This document shows, in pieces, positions 6,609 through 16,566 of a stretch of 23,306 nt of DNA; the first letter of the stretch is position 1; each line of letters starts with the position of its first letter. A program made the translations under genes and the position numbers. The stretch covers positions 1 through 23,306 of the forward strand of contig JBQTJJ010000082.1 in NCBI GenBank assembly GCA_052387235.1, in the 5' to 3' direction. The notes below the pieces were generated by a model. It made no database searches. It was not told the origin of the DNA and saw nothing but the letters and a program-made list of their open reading frames with translations. The stretch comes from JBQTJJ01 sp052387235 (GTDB taxonomy: Bacteria > Actinomycetota > Acidimicrobiia > Acidimicrobiales > GCA-2861595).

Positions 6609-7232
6609 GTGAACCCTGTCATCAACTTCCTGCGCCGGAACCGGGCCGCCCGCTTCGGCCTCTCGGCTCTCTCGGTGGTGCTGTTCGTCTCGGCCGTGGG
6701 GCTGCTCGGGTACCCCGTGTACACGAACTTCTACCAGGGACGGGTCCAGAACCGGCTCGAGCGCCAGATCGCCAGTCCCGAGCACGTGGCTCGGTACAAG
6801 GCGGGCAAGCTCGAGGACGGCGATGCCCTCACCCGGATCAAGATCCCGGCGCTGGATGTCGACGTCGTGGTGGTGGAAGGCACGTCGGCCAGCGCCCTGC
6901 GGGCGGGCGCCGGGCACTACCCGAAGACCCCCCTGCCGTGCGAGGCGGGAAATGTCGCCATAGCGGGCCACCGCACCACCTACGGGCGGCCCTTCTCCAA
7001 CATCGACCGCCTCAAGACGGGCGACACGGTGATCCTCGAGACGCCGGTGGGCTCGTGCACCTACGAGGTCAACCGGGCGCCGTTCCTCACCGCGCCCACC
7101 GACTTCTCGGTCGTGGCCAACGACCCCACGTCCAGCAGCCTCACCCTGACCACCTGCCATCCCAAGGGCTCGGCCAAGGAGCGCCTCATCGTGAAGGCCA
7201 CTCTCACCAAGGGCGCGGCGACCAACGCATGA
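6609..7232 (+). CDS. Class E sortase
   Basis: 207 residues. A short basic N-terminus and one transmembrane helix (about 17-38) place the catalytic domain outside the membrane. The sortase triad is clear: H121 in A-I-A-G-H-R-T-T-Y-G, C183 in L-T-L-T-T-C-H-P, and R192 in A-K-E-R-L-I-V. The T-T-Y-G after His and T-C-H-P at Cys are typical of actinobacterial class E enzymes, which act as housekeeping sortases joining LPxTG/LAxTG proteins to the cell wall. GTG 6609 follows GAGGAG (6597-6602). The stop overlaps the ATG of the next gene (ATGA). Its expected substrate is the LPRTG protein encoded just upstream. Confidence 0.92.
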   Translation: MNPVINFLRRNRAARFGLSALSVVLFVSAVGLLGYPVYTNFYQGRVQNRLERQIASPEHVARYKAGKLEDGDALTRIKIPALDVDVVVVEGTSASALRAGAGHYPKTPLPCEAGNVAIAGHRTTYGRPFSNIDRLKTGDTVILETPVGSCTYEVNRAPFLTAPTDFSVVANDPTSSSLTLTTCHPKGSAKERLIVKATLTKGAATNA

Positions 7233-8593
7233 GGACCGCCCGTCGACGCGTGGCGCTGGCCGGGGGCATCGCCCTGGCCGCCGTGCTGGCGCCGGCCGGG
7301 CCCGCCCTGGCCGCCGCCCCCACCATCAGCATCTCCTCGCCCGGCGCCGGCCAGCAGCTCGACTCGCGCTCGGTGACGGTGGCGGCGCGGGTGACCATGT
7401 CGAACGGGGACCTGGTCGACACCATCCGGTTTCGGCTCCAGCAGCTCGATTCGGAGCGGCCCGACATCACCGCCAGCCGGCCGCCGGCCGCCGACGTGAG
7501 CTTCCCCGTCGACCTCCCCTACAACGGGCGGTACAAGGCCACCATCACGGCCACCGGCCGGGACCGCCCCCTCGACCTGAACGGCGACGAGTCGTCGTCG
7601 GCCACGCGGGAGTTCTCCGTGGCCGCACCGCCGGCGTCGCCCACCGGGGTCAAGGTCGCGGTCGACACGACGGCGCGCACCGTCGTGCTCACCTGGAAGG
7701 CCAACACCGAGCCCGACATGCTCTTCTACGTGGTCCAGCGGGCCAAGGGGACGAGCGCCGAGTTCACGGTGCTGGGCAAGGTCACCGAGCCCAAGTTCTC
7801 GGACGCCAGCACGGCCGAGGCCGGCGGCGAGTACCGCTACCAGGTGATCGCCGTCCGCAAGGGACTCGAGGAGGGGAAGGGGCTCAACTCCGACCCGTCC
7901 GAGCTGACGGCGGACTCCACCGCCACCGTGCCGGACCCGCCGCCGCCGCCCACCACGGCCCCGGCTCCGGGCACCACCGCCGCCGGCACCGCCGCCGCCC
8001 CCACCGCGGGCGCCACCGCCACCACCGCCGCCCCCAAGACCACCGTGCCGGCCAACAGCCCGGGTGCGCTCACCACGTCGGGGACGGTGGACCTCAACGG
8101 CTTCACCAGCGTGCAGAGCCAGGCCGTCCGCCGCCCGCCGCGCGTGGTGGAGCCCGACACCGGCTTCCAGTCCACCCTGCCCTTCGCTCCCCGGCCCGGC
8201 GGCGAGGAGGGCGAGGTGGCGGAGGACGGAGCCGAGCTGGGCGAGGTGGCGGCCGACAGCCCGCAGTTCCGGGAGCTGGGCCAGGAGAGCGAGGGGGCCG
8301 ACCGGCAGCGCACCATGGCCTTCCTCGCCGCCGGCCTGCTGTCCACCGTGCTGCTCATGCACGTGCTGTGGGTGAAGAGCGAGGTCAAGCGGGTGCCCCT
8401 CGAGGCGCTGATCCCCGAGGGGCCGCTGCCGGCGGCCCGGATCGACGACGTCCGGACCGGCAAGGTCAAGCCGGCCCGGGCCCGGGGAGGCCGAGCCAAG
8501 GGGCCCGCAGCGGTGCCCGAGTGGTTCATTCCCGAGCGGCTGGGAATGGACGAGGCCGGGCCCGAGCGCGAGAAGGTGGCCACCGGGTCGTAG
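7229..8593 (+). CDS. Membrane-anchored extracellular protein with Ig-like and fibronectin type III domains
   Basis: 454 residues, coupled to the sortase gene by ATGA overlap. A signal peptide (cut near residues 28-30) is followed by an Ig-like beta domain starting P-T-I-S-I-S-S-P-G-A-G (about 31-132), a fibronectin type III domain (about 136-235; V-V-L-T-W-K-A-N and G-E-Y-R-Y-Q-V-I-A-V), a Pro/Thr/Ala-rich linker (about 236-275), an acidic stretch (325-358), one transmembrane helix (363-382) and a basic cytoplasmic tail of about 70 residues. It has no LPxTG motif, so it is held by the membrane helix instead. The role is unknown; FN3 domains suggest binding to polymers or other surface proteins, and the context suggests it works with the sortase-anchored protein. 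Confidence 0.8.
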   Translation: MRTARRRVALAGGIALAAVLAPAGPALAAAPTISISSPGAGQQLDSRSVTVAARVTMSNGDLVDTIRFRLQQLDSERPDITASRPPAADVSFPVDLPYNGRYKATITATGRDRPLDLNGDESSSATREFSVAAPPASPTGVKVAVDTTARTVVLTWKANTEPDMLFYVVQRAKGTSAEFTVLGKVTEPKFSDASTAEAGGEYRYQVIAVRKGLEEGKGLNSDPSELTADSTATVPDPPPPPTTAPAPGTTAAGTAAAPTAGATATTAAPKTTVPANSPGALTTSGTVDLNGFTSVQSQAVRRPPRVVEPDTGFQSTLPFAPRPGGEEGEVAEDGAELGEVAADSPQFRELGQESEGADRQRTMAFLAAGLLSTVLLMHVLWVKSEVKRVPLEALIPEGPLPAARIDDVRTGKVKPARARGGRAKGPAAVPEWFIPERLGMDEAGPEREKVATGS

Positions 8594-8595
8594 GT

Positions 8596-8626
8596 CGGTT
8601 CCCTCCGGTGTGCTGTTCGGGAACCG
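8596..8626 (+). terminator. Inverted repeat after the surface-protein operon
   Basis: CGGTTCCC (8596-8603) and GGGAACCG (8619-8626) are a perfect 8-bp inverted repeat with a 15-base loop, starting 3 bases after the stop of the FN3 gene. It is either the end of that operon or an operator for the bldG-like gene that starts 57 bases further on. No T run is present. Confidence 0.4.
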
Positions 8627-8682
8627 GGCGGGATAGGTTCTGACGGCAGTCCGGCGCACGGCCGGCGAGGAAGGGGTACTTC

Positions 8683-9018
8683 ATGGATCTCGGTCTCGAC
8701 GTCACCGAGCACGACAGCACGACCGTGCTCGCCGTACGCGGGGAGGTCGACGTCTACACGGCTCCCCGGCTGCGCGAGAAGTTGGTGGAGCTCGTCAGCC
8801 AGGGCAAGCACGACATCGTGGTGGACCTCGAGGCGGTCGACTTCCTCGACTCCACCGGCCTCGGTGTGCTCGTCGGCGGCCTCAAGCGGCTCCGTAGCCA
8901 CGACGGCGACCTGAGCCTGGTCTGCACCCAGCACCGGATCCTCAAGGTCTTCGAGATCACGGGGCTCACCAAGGTGTTCACGATCCACGAGTCGGTCGAC
9001 GCCGCCGTCGCCACCTGA
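8683..9018 (+). CDS. bldG: BldG-like anti-sigma factor antagonist (STAS domain)
   Basis: 111 residues forming one STAS domain. The sequence follows Streptomyces BldG closely as I remember it: E-V-D-V-Y-T-A-P-R-L-R-E-K-L-V-E-L-V, then V-D-F-L-D-S57-T-G-L-G-V-L-V-G-G-L-K-R, and I-T-G-L-T-K-V-F near the end. S57 is the residue phosphorylated by the partner anti-sigma kinase; unphosphorylated protein binds the kinase and frees a sigma factor. GAGGAAGGGG lies just before the ATG. The kinase gene follows after 8 bases. In Streptomyces this pair controls development and antibiotic production; its role here is unknown. Confidence 0.9.
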   Translation: MDLGLDVTEHDSTTVLAVRGEVDVYTAPRLREKLVELVSQGKHDIVVDLEAVDFLDSTGLGVLVGGLKRLRSHDGDLSLVCTQHRILKVFEITGLTKVFTIHESVDAAVAT

Positions 9019-9026
9019 CGACGACC

Positions 9027-9494
9027 GTGGGATCTCCTGAAGCCGACGAAGCGGTGATCGAGCTGGAGATCCCTGCGCGCGCCGAGTACGTGGGCCTGGC
9101 CCGCCTGGTCGTGTCGTCCCTCGCCTCGGCCCGCCGGGCCCTGGCCGAGGACCGCGTCGACGACCTCAAGCTGGCCGTGTCGGAGGCGTGCACCAACGCC
9201 ATCGAGGCCCATGCCGACGCGGTGGTGGACGACCGGGTCACCGTCCGGTGGTCCGAGGCCGACGACCGCCTCCAGGTGCAGGTCGAGGACCGGGGCTCCG
9301 GGTTCGACCCGGGCGAGCTGCCGGAGCACCCGCCGGTCACCGATCCCGAGCGCCTCAACTTCGAGCGGGGCCTCGGCATCCCGCTCATCCGCACCCTGGT
9401 CGACCAGGTCGACTTCGACCCGTCGGCCCTGGGCACCTCCGTCCGGATGGTGATGTTCTGCGGACCGGCCGAGGACCTCGACGGCCTCGGGTAG
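9027..9494 (+). CDS. Anti-sigma factor / serine kinase (RsbW-like HATPase)
   Basis: 155-residue GHKL ATPase-like protein. The N box is visible at E53-A-C-T-N57-A-I-E, the G1 box at D88-R-G-S-G-F-D, and the G2 box at R114-G-L-G-I-P-L-I. This is the RsbW/SpoIIAB arrangement without a histidine kinase dimerisation domain, so it should phosphorylate the adjacent STAS protein on S57 and bind a sigma factor. The GTG start lies 8 bases after bldG with no clear Shine-Dalgarno sequence; GTG 9054 is an in-frame alternative close to the start of the fold. The same gene pair is adjacent in Streptomyces (the bldG locus). No sigma gene follows in the operon. Confidence 0.88.
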   Translation: MGSPEADEAVIELEIPARAEYVGLARLVVSSLASARRALAEDRVDDLKLAVSEACTNAIEAHADAVVDDRVTVRWSEADDRLQVQVEDRGSGFDPGELPEHPPVTDPERLNFERGLGIPLIRTLVDQVDFDPSALGTSVRMVMFCGPAEDLDGLG

Positions 9495-9502
9495 GCGAAT
9501 GG

Positions 9503-9526
9503 GGCGGGCATGGTGGCGCGCCCGCC
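9503..9526 (+). terminator. Hairpin after the anti-sigma gene
   Basis: GGCGGGC (9503-9509) and GCCCGCC (9520-9526) form a perfect 7-bp stem with a 10-base loop, 9 bases after the anti-sigma stop codon. A likely 3' end of the bldG-like operon, though no T tract follows. Confidence 0.4.
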
Positions 9527-9548
9527 GATGTTGGGACACGCACGCGAT

Positions 9549-9567
9549 GGTCGACGACCCGTCGACC
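9549..9567 (+). promoter_or_regulatory. Perfect inverted repeat upstream of the OB-fold gene
   Basis: GGTCGACG (9549-9556) and CGTCGACC (9560-9567) are separated by ACC, 25 bases before the OB-fold ATG. As DNA it could be an operator; as RNA it would be a stable 8-bp hairpin in the leader. The function is not known. Confidence 0.35.
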
Positions 9568-9592
9568 GCCCCGGACAGGGACAGGTAACGGG

Positions 9593-9958
9593 ATGCCGCT
9601 GAAGAAGGCGCTGAAACGGCTCACCACCCCGGTGAGCGAGCTGGACCGTGACCGCCTGCGCGAGTTCTGCTCGAAGGTGGAGGGTACGACCTGCATCTGC
9701 GATGCCCGGCCCCGGGACCAGGTCACGGTGGTGGGGGAGATCGCCAGCGTCCGCATCGTCCCCCGCCCCGACGGCTCTCCCTGGCTGGAGGCCACCGTCA
9801 AGGACGGCACGGGGTCGCTGGTCGTGATGTGGACGGGCCGCACGCGCATCGCCGGCGTGGCCGCCGGCCGCCGCCTCCTGGTCACGGGCCGGGGCTCGCC
9901 CTCGGGCCGCGGGGGCCGGCTCCTCATGACCAACCCCCACTACGAGCTGCTTGCCTAG
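9593..9958 (+). CDS. OB-fold nucleic-acid-binding protein (Rv2694c-like)
   Basis: 121 residues. An N-terminal part with a C-x-C pair (T-C-I-C) precedes an OB fold (about 43-120): D-Q-V-T-V-V-G-E-I-A-S-V, V-K-D-G-T-G-S-L-V-V-M-W-T-G, and a final strand ending in N-P-H-Y-E-L. The D-G-T-G-S-L-x-V-x-W-x-G motif is typical of single OB folds of the RecG/DNA polymerase type. Similar proteins sit beside the two trkA-like genes in mycobacteria, a layout repeated here. ATG 9593 precedes the fold; the longer open frame overlaps the anti-sigma gene and is not coding. The TAG stop shares the CTAG palindrome at 9955-9958 with the stop of the convergent trkA gene. The role is unproven. Confidence 0.75.
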   Translation: MPLKKALKRLTTPVSELDRDRLREFCSKVEGTTCICDARPRDQVTVVGEIASVRIVPRPDGSPWLEATVKDGTGSLVVMWTGRTRIAGVAAGRRLLVTGRGSPSGRGGRLLMTNPHYELLA

Positions 9959-10626
9959 GGGCTCTCGGCCCTTCCCGCCACCAGGATGCCGCGCACGGCC
10001 TCCTCCGACTCCGGGGTCACCAGCACCAGGACCTCGTCGCCGGCCTGCAGGACGGTGTCGCCCCGGGGCACGATCACGTGGCTCTCCCGGATGACCGCCA
10101 CCACGGTGGCGTCGCGGGGGATGTTCAGGTCGATGATGGCGGCCTTGGCCGCGGGCGAGTCGTCGGCGAGCGTGACCTCCACCAGCTGGGCGTCCCGGAA
10201 CTGGAGGAGGCGCACCAGGGACCCCACCGACACCGCCTCCTCCACCAGGGCGGTGAGCAGGTGGGGCGTGGACACCGACACGTCCACCCCCCAGGACTCG
10301 TTGAACAGCCAGTAGTTCTTGGGGTGGTTGACCCGGGCCACCACGCGGGGCACGGCGAACTCCTGCTTGGCCAGGAGCGACACCACCAGGTTGTCCTCGT
10401 CGTCGCCGGTGGCCGCCACCACCACGTCGGCCTCGGCCAGCCCGGCCTGGTGGAGGGTGGTGACCTCGCAGGCGTCGCCCAGGTACCACTGGACGTCCAC
10501 GGTGGGCGACACCCTGGCCACCACGTCGGGGTCCTGCTCGATGATGAGGACCTCGTGGCCCGCCGCCTTGAGGTCGGCGGCGATGTAGGTGCCGACGTTG
10601 CCGCCGCCGGCGATGGCGACCCTCAT
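9955..10626 (-). CDS. trkA: RCK/TrkA-type K+ transport regulator (second gene, CeoC-like)
   Basis: 223 residues. A Rossmann-type RCK_N domain begins at the start (R-V-A-I-A-G7-G-G-N-V-G12) with acidic E30 at the end of strand 2 for nucleotide ribose binding. An RCK_C domain lies at about 135-215 (A-A-I-I-D-L-N-I-P-R-D-A-T-V-V-A-V-I-R, then D-T-V-L-Q-A-G-D-E-V-L-V-L-V). Such proteins bind NAD(H), ADP/ATP or c-di-AMP on the cytoplasmic side and gate a K+ transporter. The start overlaps the stop of the preceding trkA-like gene by 4 bases (ATGA), so the two are made together, probably as a heteromeric ring. The order matches ceoB-ceoC of mycobacteria. Confidence 0.88.
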   Translation of the reverse strand: MRVAIAGGGNVGTYIAADLKAAGHEVLIIEQDPDVVARVSPTVDVQWYLGDACEVTTLHQAGLAEADVVVAATGDDEDNLVVSLLAKQEFAVPRVVARVNHPKNYWLFNESWGVDVSVSTPHLLTALVEEAVSVGSLVRLLQFRDAQLVEVTLADDSPAAKAAIIDLNIPRDATVVAVIRESHVIVPRGDTVLQAGDEVLVLVTPESEEAVRGILVAGRAESP

Positions 10627-11294
10627 GCGTCGCCCTCGGTGCTGCTGTCCATCAGCCGCGCCTCCAACTCCGCCAGGTGGTCCCTGCCCACCAGGATGTG
10701 CAGGATGTCGCCCTCCTGGCCCACCAGGCTGGTGCCCACCATGCGGGCCACCCCGGCGCGGGTGACGGCCGCCACCCGGAACCGCCCGCTCCGGCCGAGG
10801 CGGGCCAGCAGGCGCCCGGCCCAGGCGTCGGGCAGGGACCGCTCCACCATCGAGATGTCGCCGGAGGCGTCGGCCCACTCGACCACCGAGTCGCCCGGGA
10901 AGAGGCGGCGCAGCACCTGGTCGGTGGTCCACTGGACCTGGGCCACGGTGGGGATGCCCAGCCGCTCGTAGATCACGGCCCGGCGGGGATCCTGGATGCG
11001 GGCCACCACGGACGGGATCTGGTAGGTCTCCCGGGCGATCCGCGCCGTGAGGATGTTGGAGTTGTCGCCGCCGGTGGCGGCGGCCAGGGCGCCGGCCTCC
11101 CGCACGCCGGCCTGCTCCAGGTGGTCCCGGTCGAAGCCGAACCCCACCACTGCCCTCCCTCCCCAGTCATCGGGGAGGTAGCGCTGGAAGGCGCGACGAT
11201 CCTTGTCGATCACGGCGACCGAGTGGCCGGCCTGGTCGAGGTTCCTCGCCAGCTCCGAACCGACCCGGCCGCAGCCGACCACGAGCACGTGCAT
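10623..11294 (-). CDS. trkA: RCK/TrkA-type K+ transport regulator (first gene, CeoB-like)
   Basis: 223 residues with the same two-domain plan: RCK_N starting M-H-V-L-V-V-G7-C-G-R-V-G12 with D30 at the end of strand 2, and an RCK_C domain in the last 80 residues (W-A-G-R-L-L-A-R-L, then V-G-Q-E-G-D-I-L-H-I-L-V). ATG 11294 puts the Rossmann strand at the N-terminus and has a G-rich stretch just before it; ATG 11303 would add three residues. It is first in a two-gene operon divergent from the KimA-like transporter, about 70 bp apart, which suggests joint control and a functional link. No TrkH/KtrB-type channel gene is adjacent. Confidence 0.88.
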   Translation of the reverse strand: MHVLVVGCGRVGSELARNLDQAGHSVAVIDKDRRAFQRYLPDDWGGRAVVGFGFDRDHLEQAGVREAGALAAATGGDNSNILTARIARETYQIPSVVARIQDPRRAVIYERLGIPTVAQVQWTTDQVLRRLFPGDSVVEWADASGDISMVERSLPDAWAGRLLARLGRSGRFRVAAVTRAGVARMVGTSLVGQEGDILHILVGRDHLAELEARLMDSSTEGDA

Positions 11295-11349
11295 GGCCCC
11301 CATCCAAGTCAGTTCGGCGCCGGCGCACAACTCGGGCGGCCCCAGGACA

Positions 11350-11355
11350 TAACGT
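11350..11355 (+). promoter_or_regulatory. -10-like element of the KimA-like gene
   Basis: TAACGT ends 9 bases before GTG 11364. The spacing fits the leaderless pattern seen at other starts in this window. No -35 hexamer is evident at 17 bp upstream. Confidence 0.3.
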
Positions 11356-11363
11356 CCCCCCTC

Positions 11364-13238
11364 GTGCTGACCATGGTGAAGCGGCTGCTCGTCGGGCGTC
11401 CCCTCGCGTCCGCGGAGCAGGAGCACCAGCGGATCCCCAAGGTGATCGCCCTCCCCGTCTTCTCCTCGGACGCCATCTCGTCCACGGCCTACGCCACCGA
11501 GGAGATCCTGTTCGTCACGGCCGTGGCCGGCAGCAGCCTCCACCTCGGCCTCAGCCGCCTGGTGCCGATCGCCGCCGCCGTGGCCGTGCTGCTGGCCGTC
11601 GTGGTCACCTCCTACCGGCGCACGATCTTCGCCTACCCCCAGGGCGGCGGCTCCTACATCGTCAGCCGGGAGAACCTGGGAAGGTACCCGTCGCTCGTCG
11701 CCGGGGCGTCGATCCTGATCGACTACATCCTCACCGTGGCCGTGTCCATCTCGGCCGGCGTGGCCGCCATCATCTCCATTCCCGCCTTCCACGGCGTCGA
11801 GGAGCAGCGGGTCGTCCTGGCCCTGCTGCTCATCGCCCTGATCACCGTGGCCAACCTGCGGGGGTTGAAGGAGTCGGGCCGGATCTTCGCCGTCCCCACC
11901 TACATCTACATCGTCTCCATCACGACCCTGATCGTGTACGGGCTGGCCCGGTCGTTCTTCGGCGACCTCGATCCCGTCGCCTTCGACCCCGAGCGGTCCG
12001 AGGCGGCCCGGGAGGCGGGCGGCACGCTGGGGTTGTTCCTCCTGCTCAAGGGCTTCTCCTCCGGCGCCGTGGCCCTCACCGGCATCGAGGCGATCGCGGA
12101 CGGCGTCCCGGCCTTCCGCAAGCCGGAGTCGCGCAACGCGGCCGTGACCCTCAAGTGGATGGCGGTCATCCTGGGCTCGCTGTTCATGGGGACGGCGGTG
12201 CTGGCCCACCGTCTGCGCCCGTACCCGAGCCACGAGGAGACGGTGCTCTCGCAGCTGGGCCAGGCCGTGTACGGCGGCGGCCCCATCTACCTGGTCCTGC
12301 AGTTCGCCACCGCCGCCATCCTCGTCCTGGCCGCCAACACCGCCTACGCCGACTTCCCACGCCTGTCGTCGATCATCGCCCGGGACGGCTACCTGCCCCG
12401 CCAGTTCGGCAACCGGGGCGACCGGCTGGTGTTCTCCAACGGCATCGTCTTCCTGGCCGTCGCCGCCGCCGCCCTCATCGTCGCCTTCCGGGGCCTCACC
12501 AACGCCCTGATCCCGCTGTACGCGGTGGGCGTCTTCACCTCGTTCACGCTCAGCCAGCTCGGCATGGTGCGCTACCAGCAGCGCCAGAGGAAGCCGGGCT
12601 GGCGGTTCGGCGCCGTCACCAGCGGGATGGGCGCCGGCGTGACCTTCTGCGTGCTCCTCATCGTGGCCATCACCAAGTTCACCAGCGGGGCCTGGGTCCC
12701 CCTGGTGGTGGTGCCGGCCATCATCGCCCTGTTCCTCGCCATCCGCCGCCACTACGACACGATGTCGAAGGCCCTGGAGATCACGCCCGAGCAGGTGCGG
12801 CCCGAGGTGTTCAACCACACGGTGGTGGTGCTGGTCGGCCGGGTGCACAAGGGCGTGATCAGGGCGCTCAACTACGCCAAGTCGATGCGGCCCAACCACC
12901 TCACCGCGGTCTACATGGCATCCGACGACGGCGAGGCGGCCGAGATGCTGCGCCAGTGGCAGGCCTTCAGGTTCGACGTCCCCCTCGAGATCGTGCCGTC
13001 GCCCTACCGGGACCTGGTGCAGTCGGTGGAGGGCTACCTCGACGAGCTGGACGAGCGCTGGAGCAACGACACCGTCACCGTCCTCATCCCGGAGTTCGTG
13101 GTGGACCACTGGTACGAGAACGTGCTCCACAACCAGAGCGCCCTGGCCCTCAAGCTCGCCCTCCTCGACCGGCGGGGCACGGTCGTGACCTCGGTGCCCT
13201 ACCACCTGTCGCGCCCCGCCACTGGCGACGGTCCTTGA
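11364..13238 (+). CDS. KimA-like potassium transporter (APC superfamily, KUP-type)
   Basis: 624 residues: about 12 membrane segments followed by a cytoplasmic C-terminal domain of about 150 residues. It follows Bacillus subtilis KimA along its whole length as I recall that protein: S-S-D36-A-I-S-S-T-A-Y43, A-Y-P-Q-G-G-G-S-Y-I-V-S-R-E-N-L-G, D120-Y-I-L-T124-V-A-V-S-I-S-A-G, A-L-T239-G-I-E242-A-I, and H589-N-Q-S-A near the end. These include residues reported to bind K+ or H+ in KimA. It would import K+ with protons. GTG 11364 is preferred because it makes the N-terminus and the D36/Y43 numbering match KimA and lies 9 bases after a -10-like TAACGT; ATG 11373 is the alternative. Generic tools may call it an amino-acid permease. 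It is divergent from the two RCK genes. Confidence 0.85.
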   Translation: MLTMVKRLLVGRPLASAEQEHQRIPKVIALPVFSSDAISSTAYATEEILFVTAVAGSSLHLGLSRLVPIAAAVAVLLAVVVTSYRRTIFAYPQGGGSYIVSRENLGRYPSLVAGASILIDYILTVAVSISAGVAAIISIPAFHGVEEQRVVLALLLIALITVANLRGLKESGRIFAVPTYIYIVSITTLIVYGLARSFFGDLDPVAFDPERSEAAREAGGTLGLFLLLKGFSSGAVALTGIEAIADGVPAFRKPESRNAAVTLKWMAVILGSLFMGTAVLAHRLRPYPSHEETVLSQLGQAVYGGGPIYLVLQFATAAILVLAANTAYADFPRLSSIIARDGYLPRQFGNRGDRLVFSNGIVFLAVAAAALIVAFRGLTNALIPLYAVGVFTSFTLSQLGMVRYQQRQRKPGWRFGAVTSGMGAGVTFCVLLIVAITKFTSGAWVPLVVVPAIIALFLAIRRHYDTMSKALEITPEQVRPEVFNHTVVVLVGRVHKGVIRALNYAKSMRPNHLTAVYMASDDGEAAEMLRQWQAFRFDVPLEIVPSPYRDLVQSVEGYLDELDERWSNDTVTVLIPEFVVDHWYENVLHNQSALALKLALLDRRGTVVTSVPYHLSRPATGDGP

Positions 13239-13263
13239 ATTTCACTGTCCCAAAAGCTATGTT
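13235..13263 (+). promoter_or_regulatory. Promoter of the DtxR-family regulator / hppA operon
   Basis: TTGAAT (13235-13240) and TATGTT (13258-13263) are separated by exactly 17 bp, each matching 4 of 6 consensus bases. The -35 overlaps the TGA of the KimA-like gene. The spacer is unusually A/T-rich for the region. Transcription would start near 13270, which excludes ATG 13259 as the regulator's start and favours ATG 13280. Confidence 0.55.
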
Positions 13264-13279
13264 TACCGGCCTCGGAACC

Positions 13280-14004
13280 ATGAACACCGTCCTGACCCGC
13301 TCCGAGCGCGAGACGCTGAAGTCGATCTACCGGCTCACCGCCGTGCACGGCGCCGCGCCCGACGCCCACACCGGGGCCCTGGCCGAGGCGATGGGCGTGA
13401 GCCCCGCCACCGTCACCGCCACGGTGAAGCGCCTGGCCGACCGCGGCCTGGCCGACCACAAGCCCTACCGGGGCGTGGAGCTGACGGTGGAGGGCCGGAG
13501 GGCCGCCGTGGCCGCCATCCGCCGCCACCGGATCGTGGAGCGGTTCCTGGCCGACATGCTGGGCTACCCCTGGAACGAGGCCGACCGCTTCGCCACCAGC
13601 TTCGAGCACGAGCTGCCCCCCGAGGTGCTGGAGCGCCTCTACGTGGCCCTCGACCGCCCCGCCAGCTGCCCCCACGGCTTCCCCATCCCGGCGCCCGAGG
13701 TGGGCCACATCCCCGAGCTGCCGCCTCTGTACGCCCTGGAGCCCGGGGACGTGGCCGTGGTGGCGGTGCCGGGGTCCACCGACCCGGCCGTGGTGGCCTT
13801 CCTCGACACCTTGGGACTGCGCCCGGGCGTGCGCATCGAGGTCCGGGAGAAGCACCCGTTCGACGGTCCCCTCGTGCTGCTCGTGGACGGCCACCGCCGC
13901 ACCGTGGGCGACAAGGTGGCCCGCCAGATCTACGTCCATCTCGACGCCTCGGAGCCGGCGCCGCTGGCGCCGCTCGACCCGATCGATCAGACAAAGGAGT
14001 CCGC

Positions 14005-14008
<4 letters not shown>
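13280..14008 (+). CDS. DtxR/MntR-family metal-dependent transcriptional repressor
   Basis: 242 residues. There is an N-terminal winged helix (about 5-72; A-E-A-M-G-V-S-P-A-T-V-T-A-T-V-K-R-L), a dimerisation/metal-binding region (R-R-H83-R-I-V-E-R-F-L-A-D-M-L-G, then F-E109-H110-E-L-P-P-E-V, then C130-P-H-G-F-P-I-P), and a C-terminal FeoA/SH3-like domain (about 150-222). H83, E109 and H110 match primary metal ligands of DtxR/IdeR, but the position of DtxR Cys102 is Thr106 here, so metal preference may differ. ATG 13280 fits the promoter at 13235-13263; ATG 13259 would lie within the -10 box. Its stop overlaps the hppA ATG (ATGA). The target genes are not known. Confidence 0.88.

Positions 14009-16566
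<2,558 letters not shown>

Noticed and set aside
5181..7160. 659-residue minus-strand frame over the sortase module
   Set aside because: Low-complexity Gly/His/Arg/Val translation antisense to clearly recognised genes.
7933..8060. Repetitive GCC/ACC-rich DNA that could look like a tandem repeat
   Set aside because: It encodes the Pro/Thr/Ala linker of the FN3 protein; codon-level low complexity explains it.
10677..11363. N-terminal extension of the KimA-like frame
   Set aside because: It is antisense to the first RCK gene, rich in His/Gly/Pro, and KimA homology begins only at 11364.
13259..13279. Upstream ATG for the DtxR-family gene
   Set aside because: It lies inside the -10 box TATGTT of a well-spaced promoter, and the DtxR fold starts after ATG 13280.
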